Below the pieces are notes generated by a model. It was not told the DNA's origin. It searched no databases and saw only the letters and a program-made list of their open reading frames with translations. This document shows, in pieces, positions 44,738 through 54,895 of a stretch of DNA of 64,000 nucleotides; position 1 is the stretch's first letter, and every line of letters begins with the position of its first letter. The translations under genes and the position numbers were made by a program. The DNA lies in contig JAKAGT010000001.1 in the NCBI GenBank assembly GCA_021825585.1, positions 248,001 to 312,000 of the forward strand, given 5' to 3'. The DNA comes from Bacteroidota bacterium (lineage in GTDB: Bacteria > Bacteroidota > Ignavibacteria > Kryptoniales > JAKASW01).

Positions 44738-45601
44738 ATGACAGAATTTGCCCCACAGACCGAAGAACTGCTGCACGGTTACATGATCCCTTCCCTTGCA
44801 ACCGTCCGCAGGATCGTGTGGGAGACCGACGACACGTTTACACTCTTGTTAGATACGACGCAAATGAACGATTCCCCGTATTCATTCATGCCGGGGCAGT
44901 TCAACATGATCTACGCCTTCGGTACCGGCGAATCCGCAGTCTCCATCAGTTCAGATCCGGCGAAGCCCGGCCTGCTGGGGCACACAATTCACCGCGTCGG
45001 TTCGGTCACCTCGTCACTTTCCAGGCTGAAGCGCGGCAGCCTCGTCGGCCTCCGCGGCCCGTTCGGGTCCGCCTGGCCGCTTGAAGAGGCGGTCGGAAAA
45101 GATATTTGCATAGCCGCGGGCGGAATCGGCCTCGCACCTCTCAGACCGATAATCTACTCGCTCGTCAGAAAGAGAGAATTGTACGGAAGAATTGTGATTC
45201 TCTACGGAGCGAGAAGCCCGCTCGATCTTCTGTACAGGGTCGAGCTGGAACAGTGGAACAAACTCCCCAACACGGAGGTAATTGTCACCGTCGACCGCGG
45301 TGATTCGACATGGAAGGGACATATAGGTGTAGTGACAAACCTGTTCTCGTACATCAAGCTTGATTCCGAATCTACGATAGCGATGGTTTGCGGGCCGGAG
45401 GTGATGATGAAATATACGGTCGAGGAACTTCAGCGCAGGGGACTCTCCCAGGAACGGATATTCGTCTCGATGGAACGAAATATGAAATGCGGAATCGGGC
45501 TTTGCGGGCACTGCCAGTTCGGACCGAAGTTCATCTGTAAGGACGGTCCCGTTTTCCGGCTGAACGAAGTTTATCAACTTACCGAGAAAAAGGAGTTGTA
45601 A
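44738..45601 (+). CDS. hydG: hydrogenase FAD/NAD(P)-binding subunit, HydG-like
   Basis: 287 residues of the ferredoxin-NADP reductase/dihydroorotate-dehydrogenase electron-transfer type. FAD domain with [24 protein letters not shown](P) domain with [18 protein letters not shown] and [15 protein letters not shown], and a C-terminal [2Fe-2S] site with Cys in [13 protein letters not shown] and a later FICKDG. It passes electrons between HydB and NAD(P)H. Second-last position before the catalytic subunits is the usual HydBGDA order. Confidence 0.93.
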   Translation: MTEFAPQTEELLHGYMIPSLATVRRIVWETDDTFTLLLDTTQMNDSPYSFMPGQFNMIYAFGTGESAVSISSDPAKPGLLGHTIHRVGSVTSSLSRLKRGSLVGLRGPFGSAWPLEEAVGKDICIAAGGIGLAPLRPIIYSLVRKRELYGRIVILYGARSPLDLLYRVELEQWNKLPNTEVIVTVDRGDSTWKGHIGVVTNLFSYIKLDSESTIAMVCGPEVMMKYTVEELQRRGLSQERIFVSMERNMKCGIGLCGHCQFGPKFICKDGPVFRLNEVYQLTEKKEL

Positions 45602-45602
45602 C

Positions 45603-46391
45603 ATGCCTGCCCGCAACAAAGGGAGCAAGCCCAAGGTGGCAGTCTTCAAATTCGCGTCGTGCGACGGCTGCCAGCTTTCGCTACTCGATGCAGAAGAAGA
45701 ACTCCTGGCGGTTGCCGACGCAATCGACATCGCTTTCTTCCCGGAGGCAACGCGGAGAATGCTCAAGGGACCCTACGATATCGGAATTGTCGAAGGGAGC
45801 ATTACGACGCCTCACGATGTGGAGCACATAAGGGAAATCCGCAAATCGTGCGGATCGCTTATCACGATAGGTGCATGTGCAACGGCAGGGGGGATCCAGG
45901 CATTGAGGAATTGGAAGGACATCAAGGAGTTTGTACGCATCGTCTATGCTTCCCCCGAACATATTTCGACGCTCGACAGGTCGCTCCCAATAGGTTCCTT
46001 CGTGCACGTCGATTTCGAGCTGCGCGGATGCCCGATTAATAAGTACCAGCTCATCGAGGTGATCGGGGCGCTGCTTCACAAGAGGAAGCCCAACATACAT
46101 ACTCACAGCGTCTGCATCGACTGCAAGCTGAAGGGAAACGTCTGCGTCATGGTCGCACACGGCACTCCCTGTCTCGGTCCGGTGACCCAGTCCGGGTGCG
46201 GTTCGATCTGTCCCTCGTTCAACAGAGGTTGCTATGGCTGCTATGGCCCGATGGAATCACCGAACACCTCCGCACTTGCGGGCCAATTCTCCGAGCTAGG
46301 CGAGACCCGGCACGACATATCTCTCGCCTTCCGCGGATTCAACGCCTACGCCGAAGCCTTCAGAAGAGAAAGTGAAGCTCATGAAAAATAA
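45603..46391 (+). CDS. hydD: [NiFe] hydrogenase small subunit, HydD-like
   Basis: 262 residues. Proximal-cluster Cys in [12 protein letters not shown] (about 19-30), [10 protein letters not shown], a [12 protein letters not shown], then additional cluster ligands ([33 protein letters not shown]). No Tat signal, so the enzyme is cytoplasmic. It overlaps the start of hydA by 11 bases. Confidence 0.95.
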   Translation: MPARNKGSKPKVAVFKFASCDGCQLSLLDAEEELLAVADAIDIAFFPEATRRMLKGPYDIGIVEGSITTPHDVEHIREIRKSCGSLITIGACATAGGIQALRNWKDIKEFVRIVYASPEHISTLDRSLPIGSFVHVDFELRGCPINKYQLIEVIGALLHKRKPNIHTHSVCIDCKLKGNVCVMVAHGTPCLGPVTQSGCGSICPSFNRGCYGCYGPMESPNTSALAGQFSELGETRHDISLAFRGFNAYAEAFRRESEAHEK

Positions 46392-47673
46392 ACAGGCCAG
46401 AACGATAAAGGTCGACTATCTTGCCCGTGTCGAGGGAGAAGGCGCTCTGAAAGTGAAGATGAAGGACGGTCGGGTCGATGACGTAAAATTCAGGATATTC
46501 GAGCCTCCCCGATTCTTCGAGGCTTTTCTTCGCGGCAGAAAATACTCAGAAGCGCCGGACATCACCGCACGTATCTGCGGCATTTGCCCGATTGCATACC
46601 AGATGAGTTCGGTTCACGCCATGGAAAACGCATTCGGAGTCAGAGTCGATGGACAGCTCCGCGAGTTGAGGCGACTGATCTACTGCGGCGAATGGATCGA
46701 GAGCCATGCGCTCCACGTCTACATGCTTCACGCACCTGATTTTCTGGGATATGAGGATGCGATCCAGCTTGCAAAAGACCATCCGGATGCGGTGCAGCGA
46801 GGACTCAGGCTCAAGAAAACGGGCAATGACCTGGTGACAATCCTCGCCGGCAGAGAAATTCACCCGATCAACGTGAAGGTAGGCGGGTTCTATAAGTTAC
46901 CCGCGAAGAAGGATTTCGTTGAAATTCTCGAACGGTTGAAGCGCGCCCGGGACGAAGCTTACGAGACCGTGCTCTGGACCGCCTCGCTGCCGTTCCCTGA
47001 GTTCGAATATGACTACGAGTTTGTCTCGTTAAGTCATCCCGGCGAGTATCCGTTCAACGAAGGGAGGCTTATTTCGAATAAAGGCCTCAACATCGACATT
47101 CGCGAATATGAGCTGATCTTCCATGAAACCCATGCGTATTACACGAACGCACTTCAGTCGGAGATGAAAGGAAAAGGAGCCTACCTTGTCGGTCCGTTGG
47201 CCAGGTTTAATCTGAATTTCGAGAAGCTCTCGCCGCTTGCGCAGAAGGCTGCAAGAGAGGCGAATGCGGTGCCGCCAATCAAAAACCCGTTCAAGAGCAT
47301 AGTAGCCCGCGCGGTGGAAGCCCTTTATGCCTGCGACGAGGCAATCCGCATAATTGAAAACTATGAACAGCCCGAAAAGGCGGCAGTGGATTACTCCGTC
47401 CGCCCCGGTTTTGGGTTCGGCTGCACAGAGGCACCGCGAGGTATCCTTTACCACCGGTATCTGGTCGGGGAGGACGGTGCCATAAGGGACGCCAAGATTG
47501 TGCCGCCCACATCTCAGAATCAAAAAATGATCGAGACAGACCTGAGAAATTTTGTCACCGCCAACATTGAAATGCCAAAGCAGGAGCTGACGCTCAGATG
47601 TGAACAGGTCGTGCGGAACTACGATCCATGTATCTCGTGCGCCACCCATTTTCTGAAACTGGAAATCTCCTAG
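46381..47673 (+). CDS. hydA: [NiFe] hydrogenase large subunit, HydA-like
   Basis: 430 residues from the ATG at 46381; a GTG at 46372 in frame is possible. Catalytic subunit with the NiFe ligands in [11 protein letters not shown] (L1) and [11 protein letters not shown] (L2) close to the C-terminus. The seven residues after the His would be removed by the maturation protease encoded next. Family features such as [11 protein letters not shown] and [10 protein letters not shown] are present. Groups with group 3b, bidirectional NADP-linked enzymes, by operon and subunit set (inference). Confidence 0.96.
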   Translation: MKNKQARTIKVDYLARVEGEGALKVKMKDGRVDDVKFRIFEPPRFFEAFLRGRKYSEAPDITARICGICPIAYQMSSVHAMENAFGVRVDGQLRELRRLIYCGEWIESHALHVYMLHAPDFLGYEDAIQLAKDHPDAVQRGLRLKKTGNDLVTILAGREIHPINVKVGGFYKLPAKKDFVEILERLKRARDEAYETVLWTASLPFPEFEYDYEFVSLSHPGEYPFNEGRLISNKGLNIDIREYELIFHETHAYYTNALQSEMKGKGAYLVGPLARFNLNFEKLSPLAQKAAREANAVPPIKNPFKSIVARAVEALYACDEAIRIIENYEQPEKAAVDYSVRPGFGFGCTEAPRGILYHRYLVGEDGAIRDAKIVPPTSQNQKMIETDLRNFVTANIEMPKQELTLRCEQVVRNYDPCISCATHFLKLEIS

Positions 47674-47691
47674 CCCGGCGCAGCGAATAAA

Positions 47692-48240
47692 ATGAAGAGT
47701 GAAAGCACACCGACCCGAAAAGCTCCGACCGCTCCCCTGAAAAACGAGAAGAGCGTAAACATCACTATCGTCGGAGTAGGGAATGAATTCAGGGGCGATG
47801 ACGGTGCAGGTATACTGGCTGTGAGAATGCTGAAAGAGAAAGTGCCGGCGGATGTGAGGACGGCCGAACTCGCGGGCGATCAGTCCGGCCTCCTTGAGTT
47901 AATGCGGTCCAGCGACGCATTGGTAATAATAGATGCTGTCAGGTCGTCCGCTGCCGCCGGCACAATCTTCCGGGTTGATGCGAGCGAGGACCCCATGCCG
48001 GAACATTTCTTCTCCTTCTCGACGCACGCTTTTGATTCCGCACATGCTGTGGAGCTCGCGCGCACATTGAAACTGCTGCCGAGGAGAGTAATTTTCTACG
48101 GGATAGTCGGGAAGGAGTTCTCCTACTCTTCCGGTCTCACCCAGGAAGTGACGGAGTCAGTCAATCTGATTCAGACGAATATTCAGAACGAGATTAAGGC
48201 CGCACTCCAGCGGGAGGCACCGGTCGAAGATGACGCCTGA
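47692..48240 (+). CDS. hydrogenase maturation endopeptidase
   Basis: 182 residues of the HyaD/HycI/HoxW family. VGVGNEFRGDDGAGILAVRML contains the Glu/Asp that bind nickel in the precursor; the second Asp is in LVIIDAV; the His in STHAFD is the third ligand. It trims the C-terminus of HydA after nickel insertion. The first 23 residues are a Lys/Pro-rich extension. Last gene of the operon. Confidence 0.93.
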   Translation: MKSESTPTRKAPTAPLKNEKSVNITIVGVGNEFRGDDGAGILAVRMLKEKVPADVRTAELAGDQSGLLELMRSSDALVIIDAVRSSAAAGTIFRVDASEDPMPEHFFSFSTHAFDSAHAVELARTLKLLPRRVIFYGIVGKEFSYSSGLTQEVTESVNLIQTNIQNEIKAALQREAPVEDDA

Positions 48241-48394
48241 CGGCGTCGAACGGAAGAGTTTCGTTCCGGGTAGCAATGCACGGCCTTGCTATTTCCGTCC
48301 ATAATGGAGTGATAATTAATCATGAAATCAGCCGGACCGTGTCAGGACCCGGTTTTCACCGGATCTAAGCTCTGAATAAAAGATGTAGCTCCTG

Positions 48395-49087
48395 CTACTC
48401 TACTTTTGCCTGCGCCATGTAGTAAGCCAGATTACCCGCATACGGCGAATTTGGAAAGTCCTTTTGCACTCTCGTGAGGAGGCCGATTGCCCTGTCTTTT
48501 TTCCCGACCTTGATGTAGTTTCTCGCGGCTCCGACCAGGTACTGAGGCGTCATGAAATTCTTCGAATCGCGGGAGGCCGCTCTCTCGTAATACTCCGCCG
48601 CCTTCTTGTGATCGCCTTGAATCTCGTAAACTTCCGCGACTCCTGCATCGGCACTGGCTTTCAGAAACTTGTCACTTCCGTCGTAGTCCTTGAAATACTT
48701 CATGGCATCGGTGTAATCACCGAGGTAGTAATAACAATCGGCGAGGTAAACCTTTGCCGCTTCGCCCGTCTCAGAATTGCCGTAGTTGTCGACAATCGAT
48801 TTCAATCCCGGAATGTTGTGTGCAGGATCTCCGTTAATCGCGACCTGATAAGCGCCGCCATCGAAGTAGTTGAGAACCTGGGAGAGGTCCGTCGCAGCCT
48901 TCCGGTTGTTGGCGTCCACATTGTTCAGATATGCCACCACGACCACCACGGCTATTACCAGTCCGGTTATTAAACCGCTTACGATCTTCCTGTTGTTGCG
49001 AAGAAGATCCATCGTCTTGAAATAGGTGGTGACCAGCTTGTCTTGCTTGAGTTCCTTTTTGGTAATCTTTTTTCTGGGCTTGAGCAT
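48395..49087 (-). CDS. membrane-anchored TPR protein
   Basis: 230 residues. Basic N-terminus, one membrane helix (about 35-53, IVSGLITGLVIAVVVVVAYL), then four to five tetratricopeptide-like repeats (SETGEAAKVYLADCYYYLGDYTDAMKYF, ASADAGVAEVYEIQGDHKKAAEYYERA). Topology like YfgM, an ancillary protein of the Sec translocon and outer-membrane biogenesis. Convergent with the hydrogenase operon. No more specific role is visible. Confidence 0.8.
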   Translation of the reverse strand: MLKPRKKITKKELKQDKLVTTYFKTMDLLRNNRKIVSGLITGLVIAVVVVVAYLNNVDANNRKAATDLSQVLNYFDGGAYQVAINGDPAHNIPGLKSIVDNYGNSETGEAAKVYLADCYYYLGDYTDAMKYFKDYDGSDKFLKASADAGVAEVYEIQGDHKKAAEYYERAASRDSKNFMTPQYLVGAARNYIKVGKKDRAIGLLTRVQKDFPNSPYAGNLAYYMAQAKVE

Positions 49088-49333
49088 GCAACATTCCTCT
49101 TGATTTCTAATAATTTAGCAAAACCGACCTTTCTAGAAAAGGAATTTCTTGGCGCATCGAAGCATTCGAAAATACCGGGGAAAAGCGCGAATATTGGTGT
49201 TTCAATTCAGTCTCGCGTGAATCCAGCCGCTTTGGAATTTCAACACAAGCTGTGCATCTTTCTTCCGCAGAGACGAGGAAACCTTCTTCGCTCCCCTGCA
49301 TCATATAGACTGAACAAACAATTGGAGGAAATC

Positions 49334-49534
49334 ATGGACAAAAATATCGGATCGGCTGACAAATGGATCAGGATAATTGTCGGACTTTTCCTGATAAGCC
49401 TGGATTTCTGGGGACCACGTACCGCCTGGGGCTGGATCGGTTTGATTCCTCTTGCGACAGCCTTGATCGGTTTTTGCCCTCTTTACGCGCCGTTCAAATT
49501 TTCCACCCGTAAACAAGAACAAAAAACGGCATAG
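49334..49534 (+). CDS. DUF2892-type small membrane protein
   Basis: 66 residues with two hydrophobic segments and the family signature: KNIGSADKWIRIIVGLFLIS, then WGWIGLIPLATALIGFCPLY. Similar to the membrane tail of YgaP. The ATG at 49334 has GGAGGAA upstream. Such proteins often stand near rhodanese and thiol genes; here a disulfide oxidoreductase follows 160 bases later. Confidence 0.88.
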   Translation: MDKNIGSADKWIRIIVGLFLISLDFWGPRTAWGWIGLIPLATALIGFCPLYAPFKFSTRKQEQKTA

Positions 49535-49696
49535 AAACCGCGATCCGTATCGGGTCGGACCCCAATGTCCGCCGGCCCTCGGATTGAAACAAGCTGAGAG
49601 GCGAAACTCCGGGGCAGTCAAGTTTGAGGCGGAAGCTGTTTTGAGCGCTTCATAGTAGAAAGTTCAGATTGCGGCCCGGCCGCGTTAGGAGCAATA

Positions 49697-50350
49697 ATGT
49701 TTCTAGACCAACAAGCCCAGAACGAGATCAAGAAGAGATTCGCGAACCTCGTGAATCCCGTTAAGATCATTAACTTCACACAGTCGCTGGAATGCCAGTA
49801 TTGCAGGGAGACGAGGCAGATATTGGAAGAGCTGACAGCTCTTTCCGACAAACTCAGTCTGGAGGTCCTCAACTTCATCAGTGACAAAGAGCAGGTCGAG
49901 AAATACAATATCGACAAGATCCCCGCGACGGTGATTGCCTCCCCGGATGTCGATTACGGGATAAGGTATTACGGGATTCCATCCGGATATGAATTCGCGT
50001 CGCTGCTCGAGAGCATCGAGATGGTCTCGACTCAAACCCATGAACTGAGCGACGAAGTTGCCGAACAGGTGAAAATGATCAGCGAGCCCGTTCACATCCA
50101 GGTCTTCGTCACGCCGACCTGTCCTTACTGCCCCAGAGCTGTCTACACCGGCCACCAACTCGCCTTTCTGAACAAGAACATCAGGGCCGACATGGTGGAA
50201 GCCACGGAATTCCCCCACCTGTCGATGAAGTACAACGTCCGCGGCGTGCCGAGAGTCGTGATTAACGAGACTCACCACTTCGAAGGTGCGCTTCCCGACG
50301 AGGCGTTCGTCGATGAGATTCTGAAGGCTCTGGGCAAGAAACAGAACTGA
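49697..50350 (+). CDS. two-domain thioredoxin-fold protein disulfide oxidoreductase (PDO)
   Basis: 217 residues, two thioredoxin folds in tandem. The first has C33-QY-C36 (SLECQYCRETRQ), the second C142-PY-C145 (TPTCPYCPRAVY) followed by the cis-Pro GVPRVVI. Both domains have an IPAT/VPRV segment. It resembles archaeal and bacterial PDO/AhpF-N-type glutaredoxin-like proteins that reduce or shuffle cytoplasmic disulfides. TAGGAG RBS nine bases before the ATG. Confidence 0.9.
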   Translation: MFLDQQAQNEIKKRFANLVNPVKIINFTQSLECQYCRETRQILEELTALSDKLSLEVLNFISDKEQVEKYNIDKIPATVIASPDVDYGIRYYGIPSGYEFASLLESIEMVSTQTHELSDEVAEQVKMISEPVHIQVFVTPTCPYCPRAVYTGHQLAFLNKNIRADMVEATEFPHLSMKYNVRGVPRVVINETHHFEGALPDEAFVDEILKALGKKQN

Positions 50351-50442
50351 CCGACAAGCTGATCCCCGTGCCCGGAGTTTGCCGGGACGACAAATCCCGG
50401 GCGATCTAATATCCACTTCGGGCTATCGGCAGATTCGGGTTT

Positions 50443-50553
50443 TCATCCTTTCGAGTCCAGGATGTCACCGATGGCTTTGAGGACCGCCGAAGCCGAAAAC
50501 TTTCGGGAAGAATCCCCGTCTTTAATTACGAGGATCCTTCCTTTTCTCGCCAT
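50443..50553 (-). CDS. possible small ORF after the DEAD-box helicase
   Basis: 36 codons from ATG (KGRILVIKDGDSSRKF...), in the same reading frame as the helicase and separated from it by its TAG stop and 14 further sense codons. No RBS. It might be a decayed helicase tail, a readthrough extension or chance. Codon look is coding-like but no family is recognised. Confidence 0.25.
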   Translation of the reverse strand: MARKGRILVIKDGDSSRKFSASAVLKAIGDILDSKG

Positions 50554-50595
50554 AACTTCCCCGGTCTCACTCACAGCGGTTACACAATCTTCATT

Positions 50596-51792
50596 CTACC
50601 GTCGATGACGCCTGCCCTTTGGGACTTCGCCGCCCCTTCTTTGCTCTTTCCCCTGCATCGGAGCAGGAGCCGGCCTGGGTGTCCGTACAAGCACATCTCC
50701 CGATTCCTTGAGAGTGATTTCTCCCTGGTACTTGAATAGAATCTGCTTGAAAAACTTTCTCTCTTCTTCAGTAGCAACGAGAGAGACCGCTTCGCCCTTT
50801 TGTCCGGCGCGGGCCGTCCTTCCGACGCGGTGGGTGTATGACTCGACGTCCTTCGGTATTTCGTAATTGTAAACATGCGAGACATCATCTATGTGCAATC
50901 CGCGGGCTGCGACATCGGTCGCGACTAGAACGGTGAACTTCTCCCTCCGGAAATCATCCGTTACTTTCTCGCGCTGGGGCTGGGACATGTTCCCGTTTAG
51001 CGCGCGTGCCTGTATCCCCATTTCCGTCAGCTTCTTGGAGACCTTCACCGTAATATGCTTCCTGTTGCAAAAAATGATTGCCAGCTGTCTTTCCTGTCCC
51101 AGCAAGGCTGCGAGAAGATCGAGCTTCGCTTCCGGAGTAACCCGGTAATAGACCTGGCGGAGGAATATCGGCTTCACCGTCGACGCGAACCGTACGTTCT
51201 TCGGATTGTGAAGATACTTTGCCGCCAGCTTTTCGATTTCCTTCGGGACTGTTGCGCTGAAGAGGAGAGTCTGATGCTGTGCCGGAAGCTGCGCGGCGAT
51301 TCGCTCCACGTCGCGTATGAATCCCATATCCAGCATACGGTCCGCCTCATCGCAGACGAAATATCTTATCGAGTTGAGTCTGACGGCGTTCCTGTTGATC
51401 AGATCAATCAGCCGGCCGGGCGTCGCGACGATTATATTCGCCTGCCTCAGCTTCGCGGCCTGGGTGTTTATCGAGACTCCGCCGTAGACGGGCACGATTC
51501 CCAGGTGCTTACCTGCAGAAAATTTTACGAATTCCCCCGCGACCTGGGTGGCAAGCTCTCTTGTCGGAACCAGGACGAGGGCCTTCAGCCCGTCGCGTTT
51601 CTTCAATTGTTCAATTATAGGTATCGCAAAGCTCAACGTCTTCCCCGAACCTGTCTCAGACTGGGCGAGGACATCCTGCCCGTTTGCAATGGCCGGAATA
51701 ATTTCCTCCTGGACCGGCGTCGCCACCGTTATTCCCTGTGCTTCAAGCAATCTTGTTATTTCTTCGCTCAGCACAAATGACTGTGATTTCAT
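50596..51792 (-). CDS. DEAD-box RNA helicase, RhlE-like
   Basis: 398 residues. All helicase motifs: Q motif (GITVATPVQEEIIPAI), I SETGSGKT, Ia PTRELA, Ib TPGRL, II DEAD (VCDEADRMLD), III SAT, V ATDVAARGLH and VI HRVGRTARAG. The short basic C-terminal tail is Pro- and Arg-rich, as in RhlE. It unwinds RNA in ribosome assembly or mRNA decay. The 5' region upstream is 285 bases long and A/T-rich, without recognised element. Confidence 0.95.
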   Translation of the reverse strand: MKSQSFVLSEEITRLLEAQGITVATPVQEEIIPAIANGQDVLAQSETGSGKTLSFAIPIIEQLKKRDGLKALVLVPTRELATQVAGEFVKFSAGKHLGIVPVYGGVSINTQAAKLRQANIIVATPGRLIDLINRNAVRLNSIRYFVCDEADRMLDMGFIRDVERIAAQLPAQHQTLLFSATVPKEIEKLAAKYLHNPKNVRFASTVKPIFLRQVYYRVTPEAKLDLLAALLGQERQLAIIFCNRKHITVKVSKKLTEMGIQARALNGNMSQPQREKVTDDFRREKFTVLVATDVAARGLHIDDVSHVYNYEIPKDVESYTHRVGRTARAGQKGEAVSLVATEEERKFFKQILFKYQGEITLKESGDVLVRTPRPAPAPMQGKEQRRGGEVPKGRRHRR

Positions 51793-52077
51793 TAAAACCT
51801 TTCACTTATATATATGATTGTAATTGGGAATCAGTTACTGAGAAGGAGTACGGGTCCTTTGCTATCAGAAGTATCCTTAGAAGAAGACCAAATCCCGGCT
51901 TCTGAACACCGTCGCCCGTTCTTCTATTCAGGTGGGGAGAAGATGTTTCTGTTACTTGGTATAATATAGTGAATGCGGAAGGATAGTTATGCAACCTTTA
52001 TTTGCGGGCCTGCAATATCCGTCTGAACGGGCCGGATTCGCCGTTGTTTCGAAGAGCGTCACGACGCAAGCAGCATC

Positions 52078-53118
52078 TTATTGCCTGGGCGCCTCTTCGC
52101 TCACCTTCCCCGACAGGTTCCGATAGACGAAGACGAAGTAGAACACCACGAGTATCATGCCGATGATCCACCATACGAGTCCGACCTGCAAACCATACGG
52201 GCCTGTCGACGCACTATAAGCGGTAAGGGTGTACGAAGGATCGAGGGTCGATACGATAAGGTTGGGGAAGAGTGTGCCAGCCATGGCGGCAAGCGACCCG
52301 ACGATAAACGTGACCGATCCGAGAAAGGGGCGCAGGTCAGCGGTCCCCTTGAGGGCTGTCGGGACATAGAAGAATCCTGCCAGTGACACAATGACGAGCA
52401 CAATCGGCCACACTCTATCGACGAGCGGGGAAAAGAAGCCGGGCTGCACAAACATGGTCAGGACAATGGTTATCAATGCCATCACGAGAACCGCCCACCA
52501 TAACCGACGCGCGACGAGGATGCTGCGCGCGCGCAGCGATCCATCCGTCTTCCATACAAGGAAGAGCGCCCCGTGTAATCCAAGAATCGCCAGGCAGAAG
52601 ATTCCGGCCGAAATAGTGTAATAATCGAGAACGCCGATCCAGGGTTTCGGAAGCAAGTCCGTGAACAACGGTATCGAGAAGTAGCCGGCATCGTTCAAAG
52701 GTACCCCGCGGACAAGATTGCCGAAGCCGGCGCCGAGGATTACCGCTATGAGCACGGACGAAAACTGCAGAGTGCCGTCCCAGAAATCGTGCCAGAGCTT
52801 GTACGGTTCGTGTGACCGGAGTTCGATCGCGAGCCCGCGCAGGATGAGAAGCCATAAAAGAATTACCAGCGGCATGTACAGCCCGCTGAACCCTGCGGCG
52901 TAAGCCTTCGGAAACGCGAAGAAGAGAGTCCCGCCTGCCGCGAGAAGCCAAACCTCGTTGCCGTCCCACACCGGACCGATTGCCGACAGAAGCTGGCGGC
53001 GTTCCGCATCGGTCCTGGCAACGAACCTGTATACGATGCCGGCGCCGAAGTCAAACCCGTCCAGCACCACGTAAACAATAAGCATCGCCGAGAGCAGCGC
53101 GTACCATAGTGTCTGCAT
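52078..53118 (-). CDS. cydB: cytochrome bd quinol oxidase subunit II
   Basis: 346 residues, eight to nine membrane helices. MQTLWYALLSAMLIVYVVLDGFDFGAGI and IGPVWDGNEVWLLAAGGTLFFAFP are family signatures. The start at 53118 has AAAGGAGGGG upstream; an open frame reaching into cydA is not used. Four bases after cydA. Confidence 0.97.
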   Translation of the reverse strand: MQTLWYALLSAMLIVYVVLDGFDFGAGIVYRFVARTDAERRQLLSAIGPVWDGNEVWLLAAGGTLFFAFPKAYAAGFSGLYMPLVILLWLLILRGLAIELRSHEPYKLWHDFWDGTLQFSSVLIAVILGAGFGNLVRGVPLNDAGYFSIPLFTDLLPKPWIGVLDYYTISAGIFCLAILGLHGALFLVWKTDGSLRARSILVARRLWWAVLVMALITIVLTMFVQPGFFSPLVDRVWPIVLVIVSLAGFFYVPTALKGTADLRPFLGSVTFIVGSLAAMAGTLFPNLIVSTLDPSYTLTAYSASTGPYGLQVGLVWWIIGMILVVFYFVFVYRNLSGKVSEEAPRQ

Positions 53119-53122
53119 GTTA

Positions 53123-54445
53123 TCATCCCCTCCTTTCAGCGTGCACGGGGCCGTGAGCGATCTCCCGGCCGACCAGGTAGAGGAAGCATACGCCAATGAC
53201 GAAATAGAGGCCGACGAAACCGATCGTGGTGAAAACAACGTCGCCGGTATTCACCATGGGCGAGGCGGCATCCGTTGTCCTGAACAGGTTGTACACTATC
53301 CAGGGCTGCCTGCCGAGCTCGGCAGTCAGCCAGCCTGCAATGGTCGCGATATACGGAAATGGAAACGCGAGCATTAGGAGCCACAGTACGGGTCTAGATT
53401 TGTCGAGCCGTCGTAGCCACAACAGCAGCGCGCCGATTGCCATCAGTGCGAGTATGAGTGTGCCAAGCCCCACCATGATGTGATAACTGTAGTATAATAG
53501 GGGAATATTGTCGGGCCAGTCCGTCTTGGGAAACGCATCCAGTCCCTTCACCGTCGCCCCAAATGAGCCGTAAGCAAGGAAACTCAACATGCCTGGCACG
53601 ACAACCGGGTTCTCGAGTGTCTGCTCATCAACATTCGGCTGGCCAATGATCGCGAGGGGAGCCCTGCTCCCGCTCTTGAACACTCCTTCGAGTGCCGCAA
53701 GCGATGCCGGCTGATAGTCGGCGACGAGCTTGCCGTTCTGGTCGCCCGTCGGGAATATCTGGAGGACGCTTGCAACGAGCGCTGTTATGATACCGACGCG
53801 AAGGAACATGCCTGACTCCTCATTGTACTTGCCGAGGAGTTTCCAGAGCGCGCCCACGGATGCCACTACGGTTGCCGCGGTAACCACCGACGCACTCATG
53901 TTATGGGCGTATTCCCAGATTGCCCATGGATTGAGAACAAATTCCCAGAAACTCGCCAGCTGAAGCGTGCCGTTTTGACCGACGGCGTATCCCGTGGGAT
54001 GCTGCATGAATGCATTGGTAGCGATTATGAAATAGCCTGAAAGCCAGCTCCCCGCGCAGAGGCCCGCGGCCACGGCGAAATGGCCGCGCCGGCTGAGCTT
54101 CTTCTCTCCGAACAGGAAAAGACCGAGCAACGAAGATTCGAGAAAGAATGCGAAGACCCCTTCCATTGCAAGCGTCTGCCCGATGACACCGCCGGCATAA
54201 TTGGAAAAACCGGCCCAGTTAGTGCCGAATTGAAACTCAAGCGGAATTCCGGTTACGACTCCGACCGCAAAGTTTATTGCAAATATCCGCGCCCAGAACC
54301 TTGCCGCCGCGTTCCAGCTGTCGTTGTTCGTCTTCAGATAGCGCCACTTCATGAATACTATGATGAGCGCCAGTCCCATTGTAAGCTGCGGAAAAAGATA
54401 ATGGTAGGTTACCGTGAATGCGAATTGTAGGCGATCCCAAAGCAT
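53123..54445 (-). CDS. cydA: cytochrome bd quinol oxidase subunit I
   Basis: 440 residues, about nine helices. Heme ligands: His15 region (TVTYHYLFPQLTMG, heme d or b595) and later His and Met in WAIWEYAHNMSAS; the quinol-binding Q loop contains the Lys/Glu area after MLSFLAYG and is short, like the cyanide-insensitive CIO type. GWLTAELGRQPWIVYN is the classic end-region motif. Terminal oxidase for low-oxygen respiration. Confidence 0.97.
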   Translation of the reverse strand: MLWDRLQFAFTVTYHYLFPQLTMGLALIIVFMKWRYLKTNNDSWNAAARFWARIFAINFAVGVVTGIPLEFQFGTNWAGFSNYAGGVIGQTLAMEGVFAFFLESSLLGLFLFGEKKLSRRGHFAVAAGLCAGSWLSGYFIIATNAFMQHPTGYAVGQNGTLQLASFWEFVLNPWAIWEYAHNMSASVVTAATVVASVGALWKLLGKYNEESGMFLRVGIITALVASVLQIFPTGDQNGKLVADYQPASLAALEGVFKSGSRAPLAIIGQPNVDEQTLENPVVVPGMLSFLAYGSFGATVKGLDAFPKTDWPDNIPLLYYSYHIMVGLGTLILALMAIGALLLWLRRLDKSRPVLWLLMLAFPFPYIATIAGWLTAELGRQPWIVYNLFRTTDAASPMVNTGDVVFTTIGFVGLYFVIGVCFLYLVGREIAHGPVHAERRG

Positions 54446-54574
54446 CCCTTATCTCCTTATTGCCCAGCCAAGGTAATACCCCGCTCTAGTCTTTTCAAGA
54501 CAAGATGGAACACCCTTTTCTACAAGGAGTCGTAATTTCGAATAATGCGAGTCGCCTGCTCTTCGGCCAGGCAG

Positions 54575-54865
54575 TCAACAGGCCCCGCGCTCGACAACTA
54601 CCTCGCAAACCGAAGCAGGCATAACCTCGACACTTCCCGCCATCGTGAAAGGCTCCATGAACTTCTTTACTTTATTCTCATCGTCGGCTTCGATAATAAG
54701 GTACAGCGTGTGCGCGCCGTCCACGACGGCCTCGGCATTTATCTTCAGTCCATTGCGTCCGGCGTTTTCGTCGGAGAGATGCATAAGCAGCATCTCCCCC
54801 ATTTCCTTGCTCCGTGCCGGGCATGTCTCGCTTGAATGTTTGTGCTTAACCACATAAAGTCCCAT
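54575..54865 (-). CDS. conserved small protein (ferredoxin-fold-like), last gene of the sulfur operon
   Basis: 96 residues. YVVKHKHSSETCPARSKEMGEMLL, then AEAVVDGAHTLYLIIEADDENKVKKFMEPFTMAGSVEVMPASVCE. The alternation of two beta-alpha-beta units is typical of a ferredoxin-like alpha/beta sandwich (dimeric alpha-beta-barrel type). Conserved-looking Cys at CPA, VCEVVV and the final residue. It lies 30 bases downstream of the CysO-MoeB fusion. The family is widespread under uninformative names; no function assigned. Confidence 0.75.
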   Translation of the reverse strand: MGLYVVKHKHSSETCPARSKEMGEMLLMHLSDENAGRNGLKINAEAVVDGAHTLYLIIEADDENKVKKFMEPFTMAGSVEVMPASVCEVVVERGAC

Positions 54866-54895
54866 TTTATTCCCCTCACTTGTTTCTTTAGAATA

